Source: Batillaria attramentaria
Lineage: Eukaryota; Mollusca; Gastropoda; Batillariidae
Assembly: GCA_018292915.2 (NCBI GenBank)
Contig: JACVVK020000016.1
Span: 3,013,501-3,077,500, forward strand
Length of the DNA: 64,000 nucleotides
Direction of reading: 5' to 3'
Shown: positions 1-11,970 of the stretch, piece after piece
How positions within the stretch are numbered: position 1 is the stretch's first letter
How the letters are laid out: each line of letters starts with the position of its first letter
Notes under the pieces: model-generated
The model's input: the letters and a program-made list of their open reading frames with translations, nothing else
Told to the model about the DNA's origin: nothing
The model's database searches: none
Made by a program: the position numbers and the translations under genes

Positions 1-1180
1 CTTTGTCACGTACGTCTCATCCAGTCGGTGTTTTCTCTGATGGTTACTGAGACCCACTGTGGCTGAAACTGAAGGGCCGTAACTGTTGTGTACTCCTTGT
101 AGTATACAATGTACTGAGAAGCAAATTCAGTCGACCGTTATGAACTAGTCAAATTCCGCCATGGCCGATTCGGCAAAAACATTAACGATCCGGCAGAACG
201 ATCCGAAACGAGATTTTGAAATTCGGCCGGCCGGGTACGTCGCATACCAGTTTTGGCCGGAAACGTTTTATGTCCACAGTACACACAACAGTGGCGATTC
301 AGCTCCAAGAGGCTGTAGTATAGGTAGCTATAATACTCAGTACTGCTTACATGAGTGTACAAGAGGCGCTGTAGGTAACCACTATAGGACATGATGTTGC
401 ACACGGCCGCAGGTGTGGTCTACATGAATGGAAGAATTATGGCCAGAAATGAGTCGGGGGTGAATGGTGGTGTACAGTGGGGGTGGGGCCCATCCAGGCG
501 ATGGAAAGTGAAAACCGGGCGGCCGGTGAGGTGTAAGATTGGGCGTTACCGGCACCTCAGTACAGCGGTACATGGGTCACTGACATTCTACTTCTGGTTC
601 CTCACAACATGGTCATTTGTCTTTACCTCAGTGTCGCTCTGACTGAGTCATATTACATCTTGAGCTTACCTTGGCTCTCTACATGTCGGTCACGCTTGAC
701 TGACCAAGTTACCCCCCCCCCCTCCCCAGGCCATAGCCAGAGGCAACCGTGGCAGTCATGTGATCAGTTTTCCACGTTCATCGATTGGCTCAGTCCACAC
801 TGACACTGGTTGTCCAACTGGTGGTCTCATTTCAATCAGCAAACTAGGTCACCAGACATTTGTGTGACGATGAAGGTTTTGACGTCTTACATTATAACAT
901 ACTTACGCAGAAATCTCTGGACTCTGAACCCGTTCACTGTGGATTGTTGTTGTATTTATTGACTCCGGGCTGGCTGGCTAATACTGACTCCGGACTGGCT
1001 GGAGACGTCCCGCAGAAGCCGCAGGAAGAACTTGTCGTTCTGTGTCCAGTCAGTGACAGTGGTCACTCCTGCCGGGCCGACAGCAACACCAGCTGATCAA
1101 GTTGTATCTCCATCCTGCGGGCTGTACAGGGGCCAGCATCGGCCGGCCCACCGCGTTCTGATTATCGCCGTAACTGGTTT

Positions 1181-1183
<3 letters not shown>

Positions 1184-1226
<43 letters not shown>

Positions 1227-1295
1227 GCGCGCGCGCACACCCCGGCACACACACACACACACTAGTGACACACACACACCGGCACAGAGAGAGCC

Positions 1296-1342
<47 letters not shown>
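1184..1342. repeat. (AC)n-(GC)n-(AC)n then (AG)n microsatellite
   Basis: AC runs (1184-1224, 1235-1280) flank a GC alternation. A pure AG run follows from about 1299 to 1341. Confidence 0.95.
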
Positions 1343-1344
<2 letters not shown>

Positions 1345-2100
1345 TTTTAAAGAGTGAGATACTGATTCGATTCATGCCAGTATTATACAATATATAACAA
1401 GAGTCGTGACGTGTCACGGCGATATTACGAGCCATCAGATAAATAATATAAACTGACATGACTAAGAAATTTGAAAGTTTACGTTGCCCCCCCTCCCCCC
1501 CCCCCCTCTCTCTCCAACTGAGTCAGTTAACAACTGAACTGCACGGCCCTTTCAAGCCGGCACTGAACTGAACTGACAAAACGTTTCTACTTTTCAAGTC
1601 GCGCTGCGACCAGATTCAATCCGTTGTAACGGCTGAGCCGGGTCTTCATTGATTAGACATGTCAGTATAGGTGCATTTTTACTGTGGGGAGAACACTGCA
1701 TGACGTGCATGGTAAATGAGGTGTTGAGGAACTAACATTCTACACTACACTTGACGTCCATGTCAGTTGATGAAGGGACTGAATGGGAGCGCTACACGTG
1801 ATTGAGGCATCATCCGGCGCTACGCGGTGTATCACGCGCCAGATCACCCCGACCTGACGGGCTGTAGGCAAACAACAAGCAGCCCTGCATACACAATACA
1901 TTGCCAGCTGAACCAGTCAAGGAACAACTAGACATGTTCAATGTAGGAGTTTAAACATTTCAAACAAGTTTAACACGTTGCAAACGTACATTAGAACTGT
2001 AGTTTAGCATGAAACAAGCTCAGTTCTCAAGAGGTTCATTTCAAGAGACAGTACCTCAGATAATGTTGAAGGCACTAGCGGTTCGCTAGCATCACAGTAA

Positions 2101-2277
2101 AACAAACAAACAAACAAACAAACAAACAAACAAACAAAAAAACTGAACCCACGATGTTTGAAACAACAACAACAACAACAACAAAAAACATCAAATACGG
2201 ATCAAAGATAACTTGGTGTGGAAAAGGAGTTGGGGGGTGAGGGGTGGTGGTGGTGGTGGTGCGGGGGGGGGGGGGGG
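2101..2277. repeat. (AAAC)n, (CAA)n and G-rich runs
   Basis: The order is AAAC repeats (2101-2139), CAA repeats (2163-2184) and a GGT/G run (2244-2277). Confidence 0.9.
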
Positions 2278-3317
2278 CTTAGTCACGCACCGCAGCACAA
2301 TCTACAGTTGACACTCTACAAAAATGTAAAAAGTACGTCCCAAAATGTAAAATATGAACAATCCTTGATCGAGCTGGCAAAGAAGGACGTTCTGGTTAAA
2401 ATAACTTCCATTAGGATAGGATAGACTTTGTGTTATAACTGAAATTTAAGTGTGATTTCGCAATATACTGTCCAATACCAGGCATCTAACTTGACCGACA
2501 ACAGCCCAAAGTGGATGTCTTGGCTTTTAGTGTAAAATACTTTAACAACTAGCTTTACTAAAATTGTCAGGCTCTTCGGTGGTAACCGGGGATGCCGCAC
2601 ACGGTTTGCGGAATAATTTTCACCTCTGTGGAAACCACGGACAAAGGTTGATAACGAAGTTACTGTGGCCATTGATGGGATGGCTAAAAGTGGTCGACCC
2701 TCATTTGTGAATAGTCCGGACCACCTCGTGTCTAACCCGGACACTGAAGATGCCATCAAAGTTCCGCTTCCAGATATAGATGTATTGTCAGCGTGTCCAC
2801 GCGGACAATGTGACGCACATTTAGGAGTACGACCAGCGGCACTGACCGTTATCACAGTTGTGCCGCGGCTGACTGACGTCTGTTCCACTTCACTGACCTC
2901 GTGGTCAGCAGTTGGAGACACTTACAATAAGTGTTACCGACTGACAGTTCAGTAGGCCCCCACTGAACGGGGAAAGAGGTCTTAGTCTAAGCGTGAAGTT
3001 GGTTCCACACAGATTTTTATCTAATTGATAATGAAGCCCTGTTGAGTCGTTGCATGGACGTCTTCGTTTAAATTACCCCTCTTATGCAAATTGTCTGCGG
3101 GCGCTAAATCCCTTCTCCTCTCAGTGGTTGCCTCACAGGCCGTGAGTCGGTTATACGCTTCATCCTCCCCCCCCCCCTCCTCTCTCTCTCTCTCTGTATA
3201 TGGACACTTACTGTCGGAAAGAGGCACTTGCTGCCAAAACTTCCAACGATGCAGTGTAGATAAATATTTTCTTTATCATCATCATAATTATCTCTTCTCT
3301 TCGGTTTGGTCAGCTGT

Positions 3318-3366
3318 GATCACCCTATGTGGTGGAAAAGGACGTTAAACCCCCAAACACCCACCC
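3318..3366 (+). mobile_element. SINE family 1, 48-bp 3' stub with target duplication
   Basis: Only the 3' block (ATGTGGTGGAAAAGGACGTT and the AAACACCCACCC tail) is present. TTGGTCAGCTGTG (3306-3318) and TTGGTCAGTTGTG (3367-3379) flank it, so this looks like a real, extremely truncated insertion. Confidence 0.75.
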
Positions 3367-4265
3367 TTGGTCAGTTGTGTTAGTCCTTCAGTAGCTTCAG
3401 CAGTGTTGCGGTACACTTCCAGACCGTATGTGTCGCATGCTGCCTTCTTTGACACTTTTCAACGACAGAAATTGTTTCTAAGCTGTTACTTCGCTGAGTA
3501 TGATTATGACTTGAAGTCAGTGGGAGATGGCCATACACTAGACTGATTCCGCGTTTATAACCTCTTCTCACAGAAGCGTCTGGGCTGACAACGTCACATG
3601 ACTGAGTGAGCTAGAGTCAACTTGTTGCACTTGCTTTCCATTTTCTTACGCCCCCCCCCCTCCTTCCCCTAATCGGTAGGGTCTCAGTGATTGCCGGTGG
3701 CGTTATCAGACTTCCAGTGATACACAAACTAGCAGGACAGGATCGATACTCTTTCCATTTTCCGAACTAGTCAGTTATTTGAACTTGTACCGTCAAGTTG
3801 GTTTTAACACACAACATATAATGGTTTGTTGTCCGACTGTTCAGTGACAACTGACAAGTCCGTGACCGGCCGTTCTCAGCTGGTGGCCGGATGGGGCGTG
3901 TGATGCTCCCTGTGGCTACTTCACTACTTAGCCTGTGTCTGTCTCTGACGGACTGCCAGTTCTCTGCCTGACGAGGAGTTCTTGTGGCGAGTATTGACCG
4001 CACACAGACTGATCCGGCTCCTGCCCACACTGTTTCTATCTTAACGAATTAATAGTTATGACTACTTGCGTCATCACTTCGATTTAGCTTGTGAGATCTC
4101 TTGGATTGCAGGGTTCGGGTGAGTAGGTTTGCAGACAGTACAAAATCTGTGCCTTTGTCCCCAGGCAAATCTGGGCTGAACTGAAGTGAATCAGTCTATC
4201 TGCCGAACTGCTATGTGAGCCGGTATTACAAGAAAATAGCAGTTAATTCGAATAGCGCACGCTCG

Positions 4266-4268
<3 letters not shown>

Positions 4269-4302
<34 letters not shown>

Positions 4303-4365
4303 GAGACTGAAGCCGGGAGAGAAAGAGAGCCGGAGAGAGACTGAGAGAGAGAGAGAGAGAGAGAG
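4269..4365. repeat. (AC)n then (GA)n microsatellite
   Basis: An AC run (4269-4298) is followed by interrupted GA repeats (4316-4365). Confidence 0.92.
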
Positions 4366-5374
4366 TTCTGGCTTCACGGTGACTGACGTGCCTGGTGAAT
4401 ACTTGGAGCTAGACTGACTTGGTTCCCAAACAGAATGATTTGTTGGCACAGAAGACTGAAGCCAAGTCATACGGCCGTGAGTGTGAGTTCCATGGCGGAA
4501 CGTGGCCGGGTTTAATGAGACAAGTTTTCTGAACGCGGTGGAAGCCCGGGGTCCGCGCCTCGTTACCCAGGCTCTGAGGACGCCATCCGACACTGGCCAC
4601 ATATTATCACAGGTTTTCACGCGCCGCCCTGATGGTCTGTGTGGCTGATGGTGCACGAGACCACAAGACAGAACGCTAACTGACTTACGAGAGGACATAA
4701 TGAGTTCCTCAGTCCCACTTTCGTCATGCCATTTTGCGGAACTCCATCAACTAATCGGTGTGAGCACTGACACATATCTCGGTGGCTCGCACTGACTGGC
4801 ACTGCCACTAGTAGTCAGGGCGATCCATACTTGTTCGAGGACCCCACATCCTGGACGAGAGAGTCCCCCCTTCTATGCCATTAGTATCGTTCCAATTTTA
4901 GTATATGTACTGCTCACACACCATGCACGACACGCATACATATCCACCGCATACGATCTTTGTTCATACATAATAATTGTTCAAGTTAAGTTACTCTACT
5001 AGAGATAGGCAACTGACTTGATATTCAGTCAGTAACGGTCGATCAAAATACATGTAATGTCCTCAGTGTGACATTCTTCCACAGGCTGTGTCGTTTTACA
5101 CGCGGACTGAAGTGACGCGTCAATATGGCTAACGTGTACTATTGCAGAAATGATCTCAGTCTGCTCCTCACTGAGTGTGAAGCTGAAAGATGACTGATCA
5201 GAACTAGAGTGCTGCCTTTCTACCCCGGCTATCACGATGGTTGTACCACTCTGCGGGTTGCGGTTTCAAATAAATACTCTATACGCGGAGCAAAAGCCGC
5301 GGGCAGATACCGGCAAACGCCCTACGTCCTCCGGTCTCAGCTGACCAGACCCATCTACTGATCTACTAGTAGTA

Positions 5375-5378
<4 letters not shown>

Positions 5379-5434
<56 letters not shown>
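5379..5434. repeat. (AT)n microsatellite left of the retrozyme region
   Basis: A pure AT run. A second shorter AT run (6766-6777) closes the right side of the repeat array. Penelope-like elements often sit in AT runs. Confidence 0.95.
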
Positions 5435-5438
<4 letters not shown>

Positions 5439-5483
5439 GAAGTAAGTTCTTTAATAATTTTTTTAATATTTTTTTAAAATAAT

Positions 5484-5538
5484 TTTCAAATTGACCTGAT
5501 TGAGCGCATATTTTCGGCTTTAGCGACGCCTTTGTTTC

Positions 5539-5540
<2 letters not shown>
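5484..5540. repeat. Inverted fragment of the retrozyme unit
   Basis: This stretch is the reverse complement of the first ~57 bp of the tandem unit (5587-5643), with only a few mismatches. It is separated from it by a (CT)n(AT)n run of about 44 bp. The two could fold into a long hairpin. A same-orientation GGGGAAGTAAG at 5436-5447 matches the end of the array. Confidence 0.8.

Positions 5541-5584
<44 letters not shown>
5541..5584. repeat. (CT)n-(AT)n run between inverted and direct retrozyme parts
   Basis: CT repeats (5543-5572) pass into AT repeats. It forms the loop of the inverted repeat described at 5484-5540. Confidence 0.92.
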
Positions 5585-5585
<1 letters not shown>

Positions 5586-5896
5586 GAAAAGGAACAAAGG
5601 CGTCGCTAAAGCCGAAAACATGCGCTCAATCAGGTCAATTTGAAAGTAGGGGAAGTAAGTAAAGCTGAGAGCGCTCCCTAGTCTAGGAGATGTGTGCTTT
5701 GTATGCCAGTATGCCGCCTTGCCCTATATTGGCTACAAGCCACAGTGGAGGGGGGGGGGGAAGAAATCTACCATCCTACCGCTGAAACATCTAACAGATC
5801 TAAGGGTATCTCACCATTCATAGGGCCCCCATTCCCCTCCCACCGGGAGGAAAATGGTCGGTACAACCAAGGCCATATGAATTGGTGAATTTAGCC

Positions 5897-5942
5897 ACTC
5901 ACGACCATGGTTTCGGGTCAATGGGACCCTCATCAGGTGAGC
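5897..5942 (-). ncRNA. Hammerhead ribozyme, copy 1
   Basis: Read on the minus strand, all catalytic-core elements are present in order. CTGATGAG is at 5936-5929, then a 5-bp stem II (GGGTC/GACCC) with loop CCATT. GAAAC is at 5914-5910. A very short stem III follows, formed by the palindrome ACCATGGT, and ends in GTC. Cleavage would fall after the C at 5903. Stem I pairs GCTCAC (5942-5937) with GTGAGT (5902-5897), six pairs with one G-U. The short stem III is typical of type I hammerheads in animal retrozymes and Penelope-like elements, which often work as dimers; the self-complementary ACCATGGT would allow an 8-bp intermolecular stem. Confidence 0.85.
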
Positions 5943-6450
5943 ATGCGGCGATACCCACGAGGGCTGCAGCGTCCAACCAGCACTAAAAGGCTGCCCCAGA
6001 ATAATCTGGTGCGTCTCCAGTACTAGCAGACGTCGCTACCCTAAAGCTCTGCAAGAGGTTTCAGCGGCAAAAGACTAATAATTTAGAAGGAGCAACTGCC
6101 TGGGTGTAATGTCATGTAATTACATTTAATATAGAAAAGGAACAAAGGCGTCGCTAAAGCCGAAAACATGCGCTCAATCAGGTCAATTTGAAAGTAGGGG
6201 AAGTAAGTAAAGCTGAGAGCGCTCCCTAGATCTAGGAGATGTGTGCTTTGTATGCCAGTGGACAAGTCCGCCTTGCCCTATATTGGCTACAAGCCACAGT
6301 GGGGGGGGGGGGAGGAGAAATCTACCATCCTACCGCTGAAACGTCTAACAGATCTAAGGGTATCTCACCATTCATAGGGCCCCCATTCCCCTCTCACCGG
6401 GAGGAAAATGGTCGGTACAACCAAGGCCATATGAATTGGTGATTTTAGCC

Positions 6451-6496
6451 GCTCACGACCATGGTTTCGGGTCAATCGGACCCTCATCAGGTGAGC
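6451..6496 (-). ncRNA. Hammerhead ribozyme, copy 2
   Basis: This is the same motif in the second repeat unit. The core elements CTGATGAG, GAAAC and GTC are all intact. The stem II loop is CGATT instead of CCATT. Stem I is GCTCAC with GTGAGC, six Watson-Crick pairs, so the G-U pair of copy 1 is G-C here. A minus-strand transcript cut at both ribozymes would release a 554-nt monomer. Confidence 0.85.
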
Positions 6497-8054
6497 ATGC
6501 GGCGATACCCACGAGGGCTGCAGCGTCCAACCAGCACTAAAAGGCTGCCCCAGAATAATCTGGTGCGTCTCCAGTACTAGCAGACGTCGCTATCCTAAAG
6601 CTCTGCAAGAGGTTTCAGCGGCAAAAGACTAAATAATTTAGAAGGAGCAACTGCCTAGGTGTAATGTCATGTAATTTCATTTAATATATAATAGGAACAA
6701 AGGTGTCGCTAAAGCCGAAAACATGCGCTCAATCAGGTCAATTTGAAAGTAGGGGAAGTAAGGGAATATATATATATTAACACTGAACACACTGACTCTG
6801 CCTCTAAATTGACTTCAGTTTATCATTAGGAATGATGCATAACTGATGCATAACTGAGGCGGATCGCAAGACAGGTGGAAGATGCCCTAATGACTGACTT
6901 ACAACCCATGGGCTGATTTTAGGTTGTAACATTACTGACCGTCTCACTCTGTCAAGTTATACCGTGTGGTAATTTGGGAACGTTCTGTTCTGTGAGTCAG
7001 TGTGAAGGCAGTTCCCAGACAGAATAATGACCCTAACGTAAGAGATAGGTTTTTGGTTTTATGGGCGGGTTTGTACTGGTCTGTACTGTTATCCCGCATT
7101 GAACAAGGGGCTTGTGCACTGCCTGTGTCGCGCCAGTCCAAAACTTCAATAAGAGAGGAAATAGAAAGTCCTTTGACAAAGACACCACTACTGACTTTAA
7201 CGACACGGTTCGGGTGTGTAGGCATAGTGTGACTGATTGTGAACACACATAATGGTCAGGCCTCCTGGAATACTTCTTGCTGCAATAACATGTTGTGCTC
7301 TTGCTAGATCGCCTGTGTTTAAGCTTTTCAGTCTAGAGACTGGTCTAAGACTAGTCTAAGATTGAACTGAGTACCAATGCTGGTCTGTGAGATAAGTCAG
7401 TAGTCTTTCTAAAGGATTACAAAGGCAGTTAATGAGACGGTGATCTGATCAAAGGAGACGAGTTAACCGGACTGCCTACCCTAGCTAAGATGATTAAGGG
7501 TTTTGTTCGATGCCGAAGTCAAGTCTGCCAGTGATTACCTGCCTACAACACGGTCACGTCAGTGACGACTCGACAAACTACAGGACAAAGACGCTCTAGA
7601 CCTGGGAAAGTTGTCCTGAATCCATCTTTTTCACCACTCTCCCAGCTTATGCAAACACACAGCACAGTAGCTGAGATTTTCCCTCAGCCTGTTACACACG
7701 TTCAGGTTCACACGTTCCTCTCACTCCAGGTTATGGACCTGTGAAGGCATCGTCACTACCGCTACGTACTAGTACAAGTACTGTGACTGCAGCGAGTGGC
7801 CGTCCTCCCGATCAGTGTGTGAAAGTTGTCGCTCTCTCGATGGGTATAATTGTGTACAGTAGAGGCGATCCGGCATTAGGCCACCAGTGCTTGAGATCCG
7901 GCGGCGTCAGATGGGTGAAAGTGATGATATTGTATTTAAAACGGATATCGGATCATACTTGAAATGATGGCCTCGTATCAGTCATTCCGAATCTCCACGA
8001 GGCCGTCTGCTAACTTGAATCAAGCGATGATTCCAGAATCTTGCTTTATTACCG

Positions 8055-8440
8055 TCCCCCGTAGTGTAGTGGTTAGCACTTCCGGCGGACCATGGACCGG
8101 CAGACTGACCCGGGCTGGGGTCCCAGCCGAGGCAAGCGGAATTTTTCCAACCGAGGTCGGCTCGTACCCAGAGCAGGTGTGCTATGGGCCCTATGGGGAG
8201 GCTGTTGCCGCACAGCAGAGATTCACCCACTTCACGGGTGCGACTTTGGGGGTGCTTCCTTTGGTATGACGTGACACATCTTGTGATGTGGATCATGATT
8301 ACACAGCTGGCACCGCAGGTGCCGTAGGTCCCGGGCCTGGTTAACGCCGGGATATTTATGACAGTGAGCGTGGAATGCGGCCCTGTCCAACAGTCCAAAA
8401 CCACACATCATCCTCATCTCCAACATCATGCATTATATAA
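8055..8440 (+). mobile_element. tRNA-derived SINE (family 2)
   Basis: The head GTAGTGTAGTGGTTAGCAC is a good pol III A-box region as in tRNAs. The B-box expected about 35-45 nt downstream is degenerate. The body has no coding potential. The 3' limit is a guess, and no target duplication was found. Confidence 0.5.
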
Positions 8441-9036
8441 AAAAGACCCAACTCCCGAGCCCTCCGTGGAGCTGGTGAACTGGAGTTGGGGCAAAAACCA
8501 ACAACAAAACCTTGCGTGAGTTTGTTCGTGGTGAAAAGTAGGGACCGATCCACTCCGATGTTTCGAGTGCTTGATTAATCGGCCATTTTTAAGGCGCAGC
8601 AAAAAACTTTCTTGCAGCATGCATGCTGTCGGCGGGGGGACAGATAAACAGCAAAAGAGAACTGAAAAAACAAAAACAAACAAACAAAAAGAGGAAACCC
8701 CCAAAACTGACAGTATGTGTCTTGAAGTTCCGCTTGAAATTCTGAATACTCGCAAAACCTGACTTGAGCTTGAGGTGAGCTGGCACGTTGTTCCAGAGGG
8801 AAGGGGCTCCCCAAAGCTTTTTTTTTTTGTTTGTTGTTGTTGCTCGTGTTGTTATAGCAGCCTGGGACAGGAAGCCTGGACTGGGAGGAAGGTCCTAGGC
8901 TGAATGCCTAGTGCCAGAAACGGTAGTCTGCGCATGACTGGGGTATCACACTTTTAGGTGCTTGGAAAGAAAAGATGATTTTGCGCCCGATTCACATTCT
9001 TATTGAAAGCCACTGCTGTACGAAGCGCAAGCGTCG

Positions 9037-9041
<5 letters not shown>

Positions 9042-9082
<41 letters not shown>

Positions 9083-9177
9083 TGTGTGTGTGTGTGTGTG
9101 TGAGATACGCCTTTGAATCGCGCTGTTTAAATCTCTGTCTGTCTGTCTGTCTGTCACACACACACACACACACACAC
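9042..9177. repeat. (TG)n, (CTGT)n and (CA)n microsatellites
   Basis: TG (9042-9102), CTGT (9135-9154) and CA (9155-9177) runs. TG followed by CA can form a hairpin. Confidence 0.92.
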
Positions 9178-9997
9178 GAACAAAACCACGCATTTTGTCT
9201 TTTCATTTTTTTTATTGCTATATACACTCAACAAACCAGGCGTATCATAAAAAGAAAACATCCGGTAAATAGTCTCAACAAGAGATACTCAACGTCTAAA
9301 ATAGGTATGTAAAATGCAGTTAGTCACCATGACTTCAAAGCCTTACTTAGCCGCCAAACGTTCCAAGGTAGGGTATAGGCAACGAGTTGTCCAAAGGAAA
9401 AGTTTGTGTGTACAAGACAAAAAGAAAATGTATGGCATGCGTTCTGGGAGACAGAAAGACTGAACTGAAGTAGATAGAACGAATACTGGGCACGGCTACG
9501 CGGGTGGAAATCGAAACTGAATACAAACAAACGTCAGACAGGACAGAAAGGACAGATGCAAGAAAATAAATCCAAACTGCTTTCCGTGCATCCTGAAAAT
9601 TTTCTTCTTCGGGTTTTACAGGTAAACCTAACGGCCATAATTTGGAAGATTCCAGTGCGAAACATTCATGTACTTCGAATTTGGTGCAACTTTTACAGTT
9701 TAAAATGACAGAGTACTGTGTAATTTCGTTTTAGAAAATCTGGACATTAAACGGCACTGAACAAACATACACAGAGGACTGGGTGTGTGTGCTTTGCCAT
9801 CTGCAGTTTGACCTCGACAATGCATTTTGTTCTTTCCGCATTCCACCACAGTTCATCACAAAGAAGAAGTGACACCACAAACAGGGTACACAAGTCCTCG
9901 TCAAAATGACAGAGCAAAAGTGTACCGCGGCTTTTGCTTGTGCGTGTATGTTTCGTCTTTGCTTCCGACACTGAGAGGTGTCTTTCACACAAGATTC

Positions 9998-10106
<109 letters not shown>

Positions 10107-10497
10107 TTGGCAGCTAACAAACGCAAACGCCAGCAAAGGGAACGAGATCACTTTCACGCGTGCAATATCTAAATGTAGATGTTGCTTTTGCGTGAAACCG
10201 TCCGTCTCCACTGCTGCCTCGGACGACCAATTTGAAAAAAAAAAAAAAAATCACTAAAACGACGGAATCCACACGAAAAGAAACTACGCAAATCCAAATA
10301 CAAGAGTTTAGCTGAGCAAAAACAAACAAAACGTCATGCAGTAAAACCTGACTATGGTGGCCATCCGTCCCGTGTAAACCGGCTGTCGCCCGGACCACAG
10401 AACGCGTTCCACGTGTTGACCGTTTCCAGTGGACGACATGCAACGCGATCACAGGACCCTACTCAAACGTGCAGGTGTGGTGCTGGAATAAATCTGG

Positions 10498-10499
<2 letters not shown>

Positions 10500-10558
<59 letters not shown>
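10500..10558. repeat. (TG)n-(AG)n compound microsatellite
   Basis: Same layout as at 10000 but shorter. Confidence 0.95.
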
Positions 10559-11590
10559 TTTTGCAACTGATGTATGTAGATCAGGCAGGGCAGACCAAAA
10601 GACGGGTAGCCGGATCTGGAGGGACGAGTGGCCACCGAAGCAGATTTATGACTGCATGCTGTCCTCAGTACACGATATGCAATTAAATACACGCATGATA
10701 AACGAGGAGGCGGGCATAATGAAGAAAATAATTCAGACACACATGAAAGGAGAAGCAGGGTGCAACACACGGTAATTGGCGGGTCTCTTTTGAACGCTGG
10801 CCTAGACTAAAGGCTGCTTTTCTACCATCTACCCACTCCGATCTCTCTCATACAACGCCTTTATACATCCGATTGACACAATAGTACTAATGTGCACGGA
10901 CACTGAAAACAATAGTTATGCAACAAGATCAGGAGTCTGAATTGGTGGGTCTCACAGATTTGCATAAAGACCCGCTTCACACAGAAATAAGCACTGAGGT
11001 TTGTCTTTAATTCATAAATTTCAGAAATCACAGAAGGTTGCAAACCCGAGTACGCCAAGACACAGGAGTTTACAGTACTCTGAACTGTACAATACGGTTG
11101 GCGACAAACGCATGTATCATGTTGCACAAACAGTGAATGTGACACTCGAAGAAACAAGACTTGCTCAATGCAACAACATGGTAATATTGTAAATTCATTT
11201 TGGAATCATACTTTTCACTCCTGTCAAAGGATGTACGGAAAAAAAATACTAGGCAAAAAGTTGCTTTCCGAATTTAGTTTAAATTTATTCATAGTCACAA
11301 ATGAGAGTGCCAGTTTTGTAGTTACAGACAGACAGACACGCGCACCACCACAAGCCACGCGAAATGCACACAGAAACCGACCAAAAAGGCGACTAGGCCC
11401 TACAGGCATGATGCAGCAGGCAGCAGACAGAACGACACCCCCCAGCAGTCGATCATCATCCAAAGCCATTTCCAATGCCGTACTCCCTACCCATACATAC
11501 ACAATATAGTCGCCTTCTTCCATTCTAGTGTGGGCGCTCCCCCCCCCCCCCACCCTACCATCACCGATACCACTGAGGGAAAACATTCGG

Positions 11591-11970
11591 TGGTCGGTGG
11601 TCTAGTGGTTAAGAGACTTGTCACCAATGCGAGAGGTCAAGGGTTTGAGTCCAACACAGGGCAAAGAATTTTTCCTTCTCGTATGTGGCACCGTTCATTC
11701 GGGCCGATCGTCGGGGGTTCTCTCCGGGTACTCCCGGCTTCCTCCCCCCTCTGCCCACCAAATTTGAAAAATAAATGCAATTCTAAATTCCCAAATTTAA
11801 ATAGCTGAGCTGACCCTTCGCACCACGTGAATGTAAAATGTTTATGTCCAGTGTGTGAGAGAATGCGTGTGATTCACGTGAGCGTGCGTGTTGGGTTCAG
11901 TTCGCGGCGCTTTGAGCCGATTGATGAAATTGGGTAAAGCGCCTATACAAAACTCATTATTAAATACCCG
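11591..11970 (+). mobile_element. tRNA-derived SINE (family 3, Meta/V-SINE-like body)
   Basis: The head GGTCTAGTGGTTAAGAGACT is an A-box region and GGGTTTGAGTCC is a B-box. It is followed by TTCTCTCCGGGTACTCCCGG, a central block I recognise from widespread invertebrate and fish SINEs. The 3' part ends in AAAGCGCCTATACAAAACTC and ATTATTA, the usual tail style of such SINEs. It is not a functional tRNA gene. Confidence 0.75.

Larger units (their letters stand above)
1..5378. other. No gene recognised (ERR downstream flank)
   Basis: Apart from the microsatellites and the SINE stub at 3318, I see no exon, RNA gene or transposon protein here. Confidence 0.6.
5583..6770 (-). mobile_element. Retrozyme-like tandem repeat, two full units of ~550 bp plus a partial third
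   Basis: The unit starting near 5583 recurs near 6131 with almost the same sequence, and again near 6690, where it stops after about 80 bp. The hammerhead motifs in the two full units are 554 bp apart. Differences between units are a few substitutions and a G-run of variable length (5748-5760, 6301-6312). There is no reverse transcriptase or endonuclease frame. Tandem units each carrying a hammerhead ribozyme are the mark of animal retrozymes and of the terminal repeats (pLTRs) of Penelope-like retroelements. The array ends against short AT runs on the right, and a (CT)n(AT)n run precedes it. The ribozymes set the functional strand as minus. Whether it is an independent retrozyme or a truncated Penelope-like element cannot be settled here. 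Confidence 0.75.

Noticed and set aside
5694..5888. Repeated small frame in each retrozyme unit (also at 6239-6442)
   Set aside because: It is on the strand opposite to the ribozymes, contains a variable G-run that shifts length, and is conserved only because the units are young copies.
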